Counted from the stretch's first letter, positions 45,648-54,087 are shown. The stretch is DNA of 64,000 nucleotides from Corynebacterium camporealensis (GCF_000980815.1 NZ_CP011311.1:248001-312000), one strand, 5' to 3'. Notes: generated by a model not told the origin, from the sequence alone. Translations and numbers: made by a program.

Positions 45648-45806
45648 TTACTCCTCGTAAGGGTTCTTCAGCTCGTCGTCGTAGTCGAAGGGGCGTTCTT
45701 CGTTTTCTTCGGCGTCGCGGATGCGGCGCAGCATCCAGAAGCGGCTGGCTAAGACTGCGGCAAGGGCGAGCAGGGCGATGATGCCGCTGAAAATCATGAC
45801 TCCCAT
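45648..45806 (-). CDS. small membrane protein coupled to menB
   Basis: A 52-residue protein: one membrane helix (MIFSGIIALLALAAVLASRF) then a charged tail, RRIRDAEENEERPFDYDDEL and NPYEE. It begins 9 bases after the menB stop, and the AAGGAG ribosome binding site overlaps that stop codon, so translation is coupled to menB. It stops 5 bp from the convergent SEDS gene. Function unknown; might help localise the membrane steps of menaquinone synthesis, by context only. Confidence 0.75.
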   Translation of the reverse strand: MGVMIFSGIIALLALAAVLASRFWMLRRIRDAEENEERPFDYDDELKNPYEE

Positions 45807-45815
45807 GGCTGCTCC

Positions 45816-46787
45816 TTAGTAGTAGTACGGGAACTGATCCCAGTTGGGTTCACGCTTTTCTAGGAAGGACTCTTTGCCTTCGACTGCTTCGTCGGTCATG
45901 TAGGCCAGGCGGGTGGCCTCGCCGGCGAAGACTTGCTGGCCCATGAGCCCATCGTCGGTGAGGTTGAAGGCGAATTTGAGCATGCGCTGGGCAGTGGGGG
46001 ACTTGGTGTTGATTTCCCGGCCCATCTGGATGGCGGCATCTTCGAGATCGGCGTGGTCGACGACCTCGTTGACTGCACCCATTTCAAACATGCGCTGGGC
46101 ATCGTAGGTGCGTCCCAGGAAGAAGATTTCGCGGGCGTATTTCTGGCCGACCATTTTTGCCAGGTAGGCAGAGCCATAGCCAGCATCGAAGGAGCCGACA
46201 TCGGCATCGGTTTGCTTAAAGCGGGCTTCCTCGCGGGAAGCGATGGTCATATCGCAGACGACATGCAGGGAGTGTCCGCCACCGGCGGCCCAGCCGTTGA
46301 CCACAGCGATCACGACCTTCGGCATGGTGCGAATCAGGCGCTGGACTTCCAGGATGTGCAGGCGGCCGCCCTCGACCTTTTCGCGGGCGGTATCGACGGT
46401 GGATTCGTCGGCGGTGGCATCGTCATGCGCGTGCTTAGTGGCATAGCGGTAACCGGAACGGCCGCGGATGCGCTGGTCGCCGCCAGAACAAAAGGCCCAG
46501 CCGCCGTCCTTTTCGGAAGGGCCGTTGCCAGTGAGCAAAATCGTGCCGACATCCGGGGTGCGGCGGGCGTGATCGAGTGCGCGGTAAAGCTCATCCACGG
46601 TGTGTGGGCGGAAGGCATTGCGTACCTCCGGGCGGTCGAAGGCGATGCGCACGATGCCATCGGCGCGCTTATCGCCACGCAGGCGGTGATAGGTGATGTC
46701 GGTAAGGTCCTCGAAACCGGCCACCTCCTGCCACAACTCGGCGCGGAAGGGGTTAGCGGTGCTGTAGTTATGCTTAGCCGTGCTCAT
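45816..46787 (-). CDS. menB: 1,4-dihydroxy-2-naphthoyl-CoA synthase
   Basis: A 323-residue crotonase-fold enzyme that cyclises OSB-CoA to DHNA-CoA. DRPEVRNAFRPHTVDELYRAL, GWAFCSGGDQRIRGRSGY, NGWAAGGGHSLHVVCDMTIAS, DVGSFDAGYGSAYLAKMVG and the C-terminal EKREPNWDQFPYYY are characteristic of MenB. Cytoplasmic hexamer in the family. The start has a TACGCT -10 eight bases upstream. Its 3' neighbour is the coupled small membrane protein. Confidence 0.95.
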   Translation of the reverse strand: MSTAKHNYSTANPFRAELWQEVAGFEDLTDITYHRLRGDKRADGIVRIAFDRPEVRNAFRPHTVDELYRALDHARRTPDVGTILLTGNGPSEKDGGWAFCSGGDQRIRGRSGYRYATKHAHDDATADESTVDTAREKVEGGRLHILEVQRLIRTMPKVVIAVVNGWAAGGGHSLHVVCDMTIASREEARFKQTDADVGSFDAGYGSAYLAKMVGQKYAREIFFLGRTYDAQRMFEMGAVNEVVDHADLEDAAIQMGREINTKSPTAQRMLKFAFNLTDDGLMGQQVFAGEATRLAYMTDEAVEGKESFLEKREPNWDQFPYYY

Positions 46788-46795
46788 AAGCTACC

Positions 46796-46801
46796 AGCGT
46801 A
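46796..46801 (-). promoter_or_regulatory. -10 element of menB, leaderless
   Basis: TACGCT on the minus strand, 8 bases before the ATG. Confidence 0.5.
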
Positions 46802-46849
46802 GACCAGCGGGAAAAGAAGTGAAGTTAGTGTCCCCAGACCCAACCCTCA

Positions 46850-47048
46850 CCCACAACAATCCCAGTGCGGCGGTAGTGAACTGTGCACAATGCCAGTGGC
46901 GGTAACCACTGTGTGCTGGTGTGCGCAATGCGGCGAGGTCAACAATGCGGCAAGGAGATTAGAACTCCTTGGCCCGTGTATCGCCATGGGCGCCAGTGTG
47001 CCTGCCTTAACCCGTCAGGCGGGGTTCGCACTCGCTGATTGTTGTGGG
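46850..47048. repeat. 199-bp segment bounded by 11-bp inverted repeats
   Basis: CCCACAACAAT at the left end is the exact complement of ATTGTTGTGGG at the right. Inside lie hairpins CAGTGG-CGGTAA-CCACTG (46894-46911) and AAGGAG-ATTAGAA-CTCCTT (46952-46970), and a near-tandem repeat CAATGCGGCGAGG / CAATGCGGCAAGG. No open reading frame of interest. Either a structured RNA closed by the outer stem or a MITE-like element; no target duplication is evident. Strand of any RNA is not determined. Confidence 0.5.
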
Positions 47049-47056
47049 CTACCAAC

Positions 47057-47077
47057 GGGCATCGCTTAGCGATGCCC
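47057..47077. terminator. perfect hairpin downstream of the DIP1984-like gene
   Basis: GGGCATCGC-TTA-GCGATGCCC, 9-bp stem, 8 bp beyond the minus-strand stop. It lacks a strong T-run. It also resembles two facing copies of the dispersed GGCATCGNNAAGC motif described under findings. Confidence 0.5.
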
Positions 47078-47084
47078 TCTAACC

Positions 47085-47543
47085 TCACTTCTCAATAAGT
47101 TCCGTGGACCAATTGGCCTGCTGGATGCGGGTATCGAGCTCACGGAACTGCTGGGCGCAGTCATCGGCATGCTTGCGCAGCTTCTTGACCGAATAGGTGC
47201 TGATGAATTTGACCTCCGAGCGGGTCCAGCGCTCCTGGCGAGCAGAAGCCTTCTCAGCGAACTCGGCCCACAAGCGGCGGTTGCGTTTGTAGCCGTCGCG
47301 TAGCGCAAGGGCATCGGAAAGCGTGCCTTCATCGAAAGGCGTGGCCATGTTGGTGCGGTTGATGGCCTGGACCAGATAATCCAAGCGCTTACCGATGTTT
47401 TCCACTTCCCGCAGCATTGCCTCCGGATCCTCCTCCGGAGTATCGCCTTCCTGAATACGCAGGGTGTTCAGCAGCCGTTCGCGCAGGGTCTGCAGGCGCT
47501 GCTGGGCGGCGGCGCGCTCAGCCAAAGCTTCCGCCAATAACAT
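47085..47543 (-). CDS. DIP1984-family helical protein
   Basis: A 152-residue soluble, almost entirely helical protein: MLLAEALAERAAAQQRLQTLRERLLN, then EVENIGKRLDYLVQAINRTNMATPFDEGTLSDALALRD. This matches the family named after DIP1984 of C. diphtheriae (septicolysin-like in some databases). No signal peptide, no catalytic motif obvious. It is encoded alone, divergent from menC across 77 bp. Function unknown. Confidence 0.82.
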   Translation of the reverse strand: MLLAEALAERAAAQQRLQTLRERLLNTLRIQEGDTPEEDPEAMLREVENIGKRLDYLVQAINRTNMATPFDEGTLSDALALRDGYKRNRRLWAEFAEKASARQERWTRSEVKFISTYSVKKLRKHADDCAQQFRELDTRIQQANWSTELIEK

Positions 47544-47608
47544 GGTGGCCTCCTTCGTTGTGGTTGCTGGCGATTCTACGCTCGGTTAAACGACAAGCTG
47601 GGTTTAGC

Positions 47609-47614
47609 TAGTCT
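47609..47614 (+). promoter_or_regulatory. -10 element of menC, leaderless
   Basis: TAGTCT ends 6 bases before the ATG; the GGGAGA between is too close to act as a normal ribosome binding site. Confidence 0.45.
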
Positions 47615-47620
47615 GGGAGA

Positions 47621-48643
47621 ATGCAGAAACCAGACATCAACGAGGTTTTAGAACGCGCCCACGTGGTTAGCCTGCCGCTGGCCGTGAAGTTTCGTGGGGT
47701 CACCACCCGCGAGGCATTGCTTATCGATGGCCCCGCCGGCTGGGGCGAGTTCGCCCCCTTCCTGGAGTACGGCCCTGCTGAGTCCGCGCAGTGGCTGCGC
47801 GCCGGATTAGAAGCAGCCTTCGAAGGCTTCCCGGAACCCCAGCGTGACTGGGTGGAAGTCAACGGCACCATCCCGGCCGTTCCTGCCGAACAGGTCCCAG
47901 AAGTCATGGACCGCTACCCGGGCTGCCGCACCTTCAAAATTAAGGTCGCTGAAGCAGGCCAAACCTTGGACGACGACATTGCTCGCGTGAATGCTGTGCG
48001 CGACGTCGTCAACGCCCGCGGTGGGGAAGTACCCGTCCTCCGTGTGGATGCCAACGGCGGTTGGTCCGTCGACGAAGCCGTCGCCGCCGCCAAAGCGCTG
48101 ATGCCCCTGGACTACATGGAGCAACCCTGCGCGACTGCGGAAGAACTCGTCGAAGTACGCAAGCAACTCATGCGAAACGGCCTGTTCGTGCGTGTTGCTG
48201 CCGATGAATCCATCCGCAAAGTCGACGACCCTTACCGCGTCGCAGAATTGCAGGCTGCCGATGTCGCTGTCGTAAAGCCCGCGCCACTCGGGGGCGTGCG
48301 CCGCGTATTAGAAATTGCGAAGCACCTGCGCGAACGACACATGGATATCACGGTGGCCTCCGCTTTGGATACCTCCGTCGGTATCAGCATGGGCCTGGCC
48401 ACCGTCGCCGCCCTGCCGAAGATTCTGGATGACGAAGACGTCGACGTCGTCCCCGCCGCCGCAGGCCTAGCCACCGGCTCACTGTTCATTGAAGATGTCA
48501 CCGCACCGCGCAAGATTGAGGACGGACATCTGCGCGTCGAGCACCTTGCACCGGAGTCGGATCGTCTGACCGAACTCTCGGCACCAGCAGACCGTAAGGA
48601 TTGGTGGTTTAAGCGGGCGAAGGAATGCTGGGACGTGCTGTAG
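47621..48643 (+). CDS. menC: o-succinylbenzoate synthase
   Basis: A 340-residue enolase-superfamily dehydratase producing OSB. The KxK motif is FKIKVAE, the metal ligands are Asp in LRVDANGGWS, Glu in YMEQPCA and Asp in VAADESIRK, and the second catalytic Lys is in VAVVKPAPLGG. Length and motif order are typical of the actinobacterial MenC class, whose relatives can also show N-acylamino acid racemase activity. Its product is used by MenE, encoded 4 kb away. Confidence 0.93.
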   Translation: MQKPDINEVLERAHVVSLPLAVKFRGVTTREALLIDGPAGWGEFAPFLEYGPAESAQWLRAGLEAAFEGFPEPQRDWVEVNGTIPAVPAEQVPEVMDRYPGCRTFKIKVAEAGQTLDDDIARVNAVRDVVNARGGEVPVLRVDANGGWSVDEAVAAAKALMPLDYMEQPCATAEELVEVRKQLMRNGLFVRVAADESIRKVDDPYRVAELQAADVAVVKPAPLGGVRRVLEIAKHLRERHMDITVASALDTSVGISMGLATVAALPKILDDEDVDVVPAAAGLATGSLFIEDVTAPRKIEDGHLRVEHLAPESDRLTELSAPADRKDWWFKRAKECWDVL

Positions 48644-48659
48644 CTTCCGAAAACTGGAA

Positions 48660-48715
48660 AAAGTCCCGGTCCGAACCCTAATCAGTAGACGCTGAAGGAG
48701 TTCGGCCGGGACTTT
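48660..48715 (+). terminator. long bidirectional terminator, menC / OsmC gene
   Basis: AAAGTCCCGG-CCGAAC paired with GTTCGG-CCGGGACTTT, about 16 bp of stem, A/T-rich on both sides; serves both convergent genes. Confidence 0.85.
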
Positions 48716-48746
48716 GTGCTGTCAGCTAGTGAGCTGGCGCAAAGCC

Positions 48747-49292
48747 TTAAACCAGTTCGTGGGTGAGGTTTGCTGGGCGGGTGTAAGTGTTGACCACCGG
48801 GGACCACTCGATAGCGTCGTCGACGATCTTCTGCAGGGTCTCCTTGTCTGCATCACCATCGACGTCCACTTTGACGTGCACGTCAGAGACACCCGGACGC
48901 TTGTTTTCGCCGGTATCGCCAACGCCCCAGGTTGGTGAGATATCGATGGTGCCTTCGATGTCCAAATCAATCTTGGTCAGGGTGACACCGCGGTGCTGTG
49001 CGATTGCTTGGATGCCAACGTTAATGCAGGCAGCCAGAGCGGCCTGGGCGACCTCGGTGGGGTTCGGTGCGGAGTCATCGCCCAGCAATGGAAGTGGCTC
49101 GCCCACCTTGATGATGTGGCCGCGTACCTCAGAGTTGTTGCGGAAGTAACCGTCAGCCTCAGTGTGGGTGCGAATGTGCTTCACGCCGCCTGCTGGGTTA
49201 TCGATGTTCTTCTGGGCAAGCTCCTTGAGCTTGTCGTTGTCGATTGGCTCGATAGCCTGACCGGCCTCATGGTTGGGGGTCAACTCAGACAC
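48747..49292 (-). CDS. OsmC-family protein with a single conserved Cys
   Basis: A 181-residue OsmC/Ohr-fold protein: APNPTEVAQAALAACINVGIQAIAQHRGV carries Cys89, the peroxidatic position. The second Cys of peroxide-reducing OsmC/Ohr (normally in a CPV/CPI segment) is replaced: the matching region reads EWSPVVNTYTRP. Many such one-Cys members are of unknown activity and may bind thiols or persulfides. Its promoter region is shared with the importer operon that has a McbR-type box, so a sulfur-related role is possible. Confidence 0.82.
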   Translation of the reverse strand: MSELTPNHEAGQAIEPIDNDKLKELAQKNIDNPAGGVKHIRTHTEADGYFRNNSEVRGHIIKVGEPLPLLGDDSAPNPTEVAQAALAACINVGIQAIAQHRGVTLTKIDLDIEGTIDISPTWGVGDTGENKRPGVSDVHVKVDVDGDADKETLQKIVDDAIEWSPVVNTYTRPANLTHELV

Positions 49293-49362
49293 AGTGATTC
49301 TCCTTTAGCTAAAAGACTTCATTGGCGTAGCGACCACACTACACCTCTTGTACTGCTCTATG

Positions 49363-49378
49363 TAGACCAAGGCGTCTA
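49363..49378. promoter_or_regulatory. McbR-type box upstream of the ABC operon
   Basis: TAGAC-CAAGGC-GTCTA, an exact match to the inverted repeat TAGAC-N6-GTCTA described for McbR, the TetR-family repressor of sulfur/methionine genes in C. glutamicum. It lies 104 bp before the binding-protein gene and 70 bp before the divergent OsmC gene. Confidence 0.7.
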
Positions 49379-49383
49379 TAAAA

Positions 49384-49402
49384 ATTCAGCAGCCTGCTGA
49401 AT
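49384..49402. promoter_or_regulatory. 19-bp perfect palindrome upstream of the ABC operon
   Basis: ATTCAGCAG-C-CTGCTGAAT: 9-bp arms around a single base, so it cannot form a hairpin loop and is more likely an operator. A further dyad CGGTAT-N8-ATACCG (49439-49458) lies closer to the start codon. Confidence 0.5.
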
Positions 49403-49482
49403 CTCTTTATTGACAGTGTCGTAGTGCCCGCATAGAGTCGGTATTCGCTCACATACCGCTTTGTCTACTAAGGGGAGAATAT

Positions 49483-50583
49483 ATGGTTCACTCCCGGCGG
49501 CAGTTCTTCCGCGCAGCACTCGCGTTGGGGTCTGCGGCAGCCCTTGGTGCCTGTTCTCAGAGCACTGAAGCGGCAAAGACCATCACGATTGGATTTGTGC
49601 CGATTGCTTGCTCGGCACCACTCTTGGCAGCAGATGCTCGAGGCGCTTTTGCTAAGCACAACATCAACGTTCAACTGCGCAAGTTCGCCGGTTGGGCAGA
49701 TTTGTGGACGGCCTACGCAACAGGTGAGCTAGATGTTGCTCATATGCTCTCCCCGATGCCGATTGCTATTGACTCAGGGCTTGCATCCGCAGCGCGCCCG
49801 ACAGAATTGGCTTTTACACAAAACACAAACGGCCAAGCTTTAGCTTTGGCGGCGGAGCACAATCCGAATGTCCAAGAAGCAGCGGATCTCAAGGGAATGG
49901 TGCTTGGTATCCCTTTTGAGTACTCAGTGCACTCTTTGCTGTTGCGCGATTACTTGAGCGCAAATGGAGTAGATCCGGTGCGCGATCTTGAACTGCGATT
50001 GCTGCGTCCCGCAGATATGGTGGCGCAACTTTCAGTTGGCACCATCGATGGATTTATCGGTCCAGAGCCTTTCAACCAGCGTGCACTGGCCACCGGGGCG
50101 GGACGGATTTTTGTTCCGACAAAAGAGATGTGGGACCAGCACCCTTGTTGTTCTGTAGCGGTAGCTAAAGACATTCCTACAGAAGTACGCGATGGCATTG
50201 TGGCTGCCCTGCATGAAGGCGCGCAGTTCGTTGATAATCCGGCGCATGCTGCAGAGGCCGCACCTTTGCTGGGGCAAGAGAAGTACCTCAACCAGAATCC
50301 GGAACTCATTGAGCCGGCGCTGTTGGGGGATTACACCGACTGGCACGGTGAGCACCATGTGGATCCGAACGTGATCAACTTTGGCGGTGCGACTTCGCAG
50401 ACCGCCATTACGTGGATGGCAGCGCAGCTTTCAAAACAAAAGCTGGGAACCAATCCATTGGCGTGGGATGACGCTGTGATTAAGGAAGCCGCTCAAGCAG
50501 TTCTTCCTCGAGAAGCAGATACCAGCTCGGCAGCTTTGACGATTAACGGTCGTCGTTTCGATCCGGCCCGACCGACAGAGTAA
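49483..50583 (+). CDS. NrtA/SsuA-type ABC substrate-binding lipoprotein
   Basis: A 366-residue binding protein exported by the Tat pathway as a lipoprotein: SRRQFFRAALALGSAAALGAC gives a twin-arginine signal and lipobox Cys24. The mature part begins TITIGFVPIACSAPLLAAD, with WADLWTAYATGELDVAHMLSPMPIAIDSG, the hallmark of nitrate/sulfonate/bicarbonate (NMT1-like) binding proteins, and PEPFNQRALATGAGRIF later. AAGGGGAG precedes the ATG. The family cannot distinguish nitrate, sulfonates, sulfate esters or cyanate; the McbR-type box upstream favours a sulfur source. Confidence 0.87.
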   Translation: MVHSRRQFFRAALALGSAAALGACSQSTEAAKTITIGFVPIACSAPLLAADARGAFAKHNINVQLRKFAGWADLWTAYATGELDVAHMLSPMPIAIDSGLASAARPTELAFTQNTNGQALALAAEHNPNVQEAADLKGMVLGIPFEYSVHSLLLRDYLSANGVDPVRDLELRLLRPADMVAQLSVGTIDGFIGPEPFNQRALATGAGRIFVPTKEMWDQHPCCSVAVAKDIPTEVRDGIVAALHEGAQFVDNPAHAAEAAPLLGQEKYLNQNPELIEPALLGDYTDWHGEHHVDPNVINFGGATSQTAITWMAAQLSKQKLGTNPLAWDDAVIKEAAQAVLPREADTSSAALTINGRRFDPARPTE

Positions 50584-50591
50584 GGACAACC

Positions 50592-51365
50592 ATGAAAAGA
50601 AATTTGCAGGCGACTGCCATCGGTGTCGGTATCTTTGTGCTGTTTATTGCCATCTGGCAGGCAGCAGCATCGGCAGGGTGGCTCTCTGATATTGCCCCGA
50701 CTCCAGCACGAACGTGGGAACGTGCAGTAGAGATCCTTTCTGATCCTTTCTATCGCGATGGTCCTGCATCAGTGGGTATCTTTTGGCACATGCTTGCGTC
50801 ATTGCTACGTGTGCTCGTGGGTTTCTTGATTGCAATGGTCATTGCTATTCCGTTGGGATTTTGGCTGGGCTCATCGCCGCTGTTCCACAAAGCAGTGGAT
50901 CCTTTTGCACAGATTTTGCGTCCCGTCTCGCCGCTAGCTTGGTTGCCTTTAGGTTTGGCGTTGCTGCGCGATGCTGAAAACACCGCGGTGTTCGTGATCG
51001 TCTTGTCTGCGCTCTGGCCGACGTTGCTCTACACCATTGAATCAGTGCGAGGCATTCATCCGACATACAAGAATCTTGCCGCAACGCTGGGTACGAATTG
51101 GTGGCAGCGTTTGGTCTTTATTACTGCACCTGCGGCGTTGCCGGGCATCGTGACAGGTATGCGACAGTCATTGTCGACGTCCTGGTTGGTCATCGTTGCT
51201 GCAGAAATGTTGGTTGGCGGACAGGGTGTGGGCTTCTTCGTGTGGAACATGTGGAACCAACTTGATATCGACGCCATCGTCGTCGCCATTGTTCTCATTG
51301 GCCTGATTGGCCTCATCCTTGACTACTTGGTCGCTTCTCTGCAGAAAGTTGTTCGCTATGACTAA
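50592..51365 (+). CDS. SsuC/NrtB-type ABC permease
   Basis: A 257-residue inner-membrane permease with about six helices. The EAA-loop that contacts the ATPase is YKNLAATLGTNWWQRLVFITAPAALPGIVTGMRQSLSTSWLVIVAAEML, highly typical of taurine/sulfonate/nitrate importers. Starts 8 bp after the binding-protein gene, and overlaps the ATPase gene by 8 bp. Confidence 0.9.
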   Translation: MKRNLQATAIGVGIFVLFIAIWQAAASAGWLSDIAPTPARTWERAVEILSDPFYRDGPASVGIFWHMLASLLRVLVGFLIAMVIAIPLGFWLGSSPLFHKAVDPFAQILRPVSPLAWLPLGLALLRDAENTAVFVIVLSALWPTLLYTIESVRGIHPTYKNLAATLGTNWWQRLVFITAPAALPGIVTGMRQSLSTSWLVIVAAEMLVGGQGVGFFVWNMWNQLDIDAIVVAIVLIGLIGLILDYLVASLQKVVRYD

Positions 51366-52080
51366 CGGCACGTCTCATATTGAAATCTCGAACATTACTA
51401 AGACCTTCGTAGAAACCCAGGTTATTGGTGACACATCCGTCGCAATTGAGGAAGGTCAATTCGTTTCGCTATTGGGGCCATCGGGCTCTGGTAAATCGAC
51501 GATTCTCAGCATGCTTGCAGGGTTGGCTTTCCCGACGACAGGTGAGGTTCGCGCACGCGGTGAGAAAATTACAGGGCCTGGTCCAGACCGCGGCGTGGTG
51601 TTCCAAAACCATGCGCTGCTGCCGTGGATGACAGCACGCGGGAATATTGATTTTGGTCTGCGTTCGGCTCGTCCTGAACTGTCAAAACAAGAACGCAAGG
51701 ACATTACTGAACGCTATTTGGAAGCAGTGAGCTTGGGCCATGCCGGAGAACGTCGTCCAGCCGGGCTTTCAGGTGGCATGCAGCAGCGAGTTGGCTTAGC
51801 CCGTGCGTTCGCGGTGGGCTCGGATATTTTGCTGTTGGATGAGCCATTTGGTGCGCTGGATGCGTTGACGCGTCGACAGCTGCAGCAGCTTTTGCTGGAG
51901 GTATGGGAAGCAAATCGCCGCACCGTCGTCATGGTGACCCATGACGTTGATGAGGCGATTGTGCTGTCGGATCGAGTGCTCGTGATGTCACCCGGGCCGG
52001 AAGCAACCATCGTGGAAGACCTCGATGTGACCAACCCGAAGGGTGACGAGCGGGAGCATTTGTTAGGCCTACTGGCCTAA
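51358..52080 (+). CDS. SsuB/NrtD-type ABC ATPase
   Basis: A 240-residue ATPase: Walker A LLGPSGSGKSTILSML, Q-loop VFQNHALLPWMTARGNIDFGL, signature AGLSGGMQQRVGLARAFA, Walker B ILLLDEPFGALDALTR and switch VTHDVDEAI. The ATG inside the permease end was chosen (MTNGTSHIEISNITKTF), giving the usual length. Its 3' end overlaps by 12 bp the convergent flavoprotein gene. Confidence 0.92.
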   Translation: MTNGTSHIEISNITKTFVETQVIGDTSVAIEEGQFVSLLGPSGSGKSTILSMLAGLAFPTTGEVRARGEKITGPGPDRGVVFQNHALLPWMTARGNIDFGLRSARPELSKQERKDITERYLEAVSLGHAGERRPAGLSGGMQQRVGLARAFAVGSDILLLDEPFGALDALTRRQLQQLLLEVWEANRRTVVMVTHDVDEAIVLSDRVLVMSPGPEATIVEDLDVTNPKGDEREHLLGLLA

Positions 52081-54045
52081 TACAAGGCGCGCGGCGCTGA
52101 CCGCGGCCTTATCGGTCTCCTGGAGGAACCAGGAGTCCGTACCCGGAAGAGGTGGGGAAATCGTCGTGTCTGGATACTCGGCGTGCGCTGGGATACCCAC
52201 GATGTGAAGACGTGGATCAGCCTTTCCTGAAGCATTGATGGTGCGGCGTGACTGTGGATCCTGTGCTGGGGAACCAGTCGGGATATCAGCGCCTTCGGCA
52301 GAAGGCTCGGTAAAGGGCTGGATACGCCCGGAATCTAATAGCGATGCTGAGAACGCATCGGCCGGTCGACGTCGAATATCCGGTTTGTGCACCCATGCAT
52401 CGAGCAACGTGGTTCCGCGGAAACGGTAGCCACCAGACGACGGTGAGCTCATGGTCCACTCACCGGTCTTGCGGTCGGTATCCAGCAGTGGGTAACCGCC
52501 GACAAAGTGAACAATGCCGGCATCGACAAGTGCGAGCAGCTGGCGCGTACGGAAAATCGGGGGACCGGAGCACGAGAGTTGGCCTAAGTTCACGGCCTTG
52601 GAGAACATGTGGTGTCGGGACTCCAAGTTGTAGCGACCCTCGGCACCAAGAACCTGAGTGGGTTTACGGGAAAAACCGATAGACCACAGCGCAGCTCGTA
52701 CCGGGCTGTCCGGGCCTTTCTCAGAATCGCGAAGATCTTCGACCATGCGCTCAACCAAGTAAGCGTTGAGTTCCGCAGGGGTATCAAAGTGCGCTGGTAG
52801 TAGATGAATCCACTTCAGCAAAGAGAAGTCTTGGGTGGTGTGGGTCTTGATGACCTCATCGACTGCCTTAATTCCGTTGAAGACAGCGGCGGCGTTGATC
52901 TCGGCATCGTCAAGTGCAGCAATTGCTTCTTCGAGGCTGGTGCGGATGGCTTCCGGCTGAACTCGATTAAGAGTTTCCAGGTAGGCCTGGTAGGCATCTC
53001 GCAGTACGGAAGGCCAGACCTCGGTGTCATAGTTGATACTGCTGATAGCTTCACGATCAGAGAGTTCCGCTACTGTCTCGCGCAGTCGCGGAATGCCTGC
53101 AGGCTGTGGCAGGCCACGGTCATCAGACTGTGGCATGAAGGGATAACCACGGCGGGAAGAGGCATAGAAGGTTGGTTCCTTACCTGTGCCCTCGTAGCGC
53201 AGTCCCCAGGGCTTGGAGTCGTCTTCTACGAACTGTCCACCACGGCCTTGTGTGCACAAAATTGCGACGTCGAAAAAGCCCATGCCGAGACCACGCACGA
53301 GTACTTCTTCATTGTCACGAATTCCATCAATGTCTTGGTCGATAGGGTTGTCGGCACGAATCCAACGCAAATCCGGATGTGAATTCATGGTCTTGCGGAT
53401 CCAGTCTTCCTGCCCGGTGTAACCCTGGTTCTGCCAACCGGTGACTGCAATCGTCGCATCCGCGGTAATCGTCTTGCCGTTGTTTAGAGAGATGACGTCG
53501 TGATCGCCTTCGTCGGAAAGCTCGGTGGCACGGGCAAAGTGTTCTGTGACCTCGACCCACTCCGGAACATCGGACAGAATCGACCGGAAAAACCACTGTA
53601 GATAATGGCCGTATAGAGCACGCAGGGGATAAGACTCCGGACGTACCGATTCGAGGTAGTGACGACCGAACTCGTCCACTACACCCTTATCTAATGGGTG
53701 GTCAGCGACGTAATCGAGTTTCGGCTGCGCAATATTGTCAGTTCGGTCCAGGAGCAACTGAACCCATTCGTAAATAGTGGGGCCTTCAACCACAGGGGCA
53801 TTAACTGTCGCACCGGGCTCAGAGAACAAAGTCATGCCGTGGGCGAAAGTGTTCATGCACAACACCTTGGTCTGGTTAATATCCCAAATCTTGCCGCCAC
53901 CGTGTTGAGCGTCATCAATAAGGTGCAGCTCTAACTGATCTGGGTGTTCAGTAGCACTATTGAGGTAAGCGATAAGCCGTTCTAACGTCGATACGCCACG
54001 CGGGCCAAGTCCCACGAGAGCAATAGATGCGGTGTGCTGAGTCAT
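52069..54045 (-). CDS. large FAD/NAD(P)-binding protein (YdhS/COG4529-like)
   Basis: A 658-residue protein opening with a dinucleotide-binding motif SIALVGLGPRGVSTLERLI, then HLIDDAQHGGGKIWDINQTKVLCMNTFAHGM and RGLGMGFFDVAILCTQGRGG, features of the uncharacterised NAD_binding_9 flavoprotein family. No membrane segment. The C-terminal part includes IVHFVGGYPLLDT and GIPAHAEYPDTTISPPLPGTDSWFL. Relatives have been linked to amino-acid or sulfur-compound oxidation only tentatively. The ATG giving MTQHTASIALVG is preceded by GAGG. A McbR-type box 42 bp upstream, also found before the convergent importer operon, suggests co-regulation with it. Confidence 0.82.
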   Translation of the reverse strand: MTQHTASIALVGLGPRGVSTLERLIAYLNSATEHPDQLELHLIDDAQHGGGKIWDINQTKVLCMNTFAHGMTLFSEPGATVNAPVVEGPTIYEWVQLLLDRTDNIAQPKLDYVADHPLDKGVVDEFGRHYLESVRPESYPLRALYGHYLQWFFRSILSDVPEWVEVTEHFARATELSDEGDHDVISLNNGKTITADATIAVTGWQNQGYTGQEDWIRKTMNSHPDLRWIRADNPIDQDIDGIRDNEEVLVRGLGMGFFDVAILCTQGRGGQFVEDDSKPWGLRYEGTGKEPTFYASSRRGYPFMPQSDDRGLPQPAGIPRLRETVAELSDREAISSINYDTEVWPSVLRDAYQAYLETLNRVQPEAIRTSLEEAIAALDDAEINAAAVFNGIKAVDEVIKTHTTQDFSLLKWIHLLPAHFDTPAELNAYLVERMVEDLRDSEKGPDSPVRAALWSIGFSRKPTQVLGAEGRYNLESRHHMFSKAVNLGQLSCSGPPIFRTRQLLALVDAGIVHFVGGYPLLDTDRKTGEWTMSSPSSGGYRFRGTTLLDAWVHKPDIRRRPADAFSASLLDSGRIQPFTEPSAEGADIPTGSPAQDPQSRRTINASGKADPRLHIVGIPAHAEYPDTTISPPLPGTDSWFLQETDKAAVSAARLVLGQ

Positions 54046-54087
54046 GTATTTCTGCCTCGCTTCATAGACTGTGCAGATTGTTGATAA

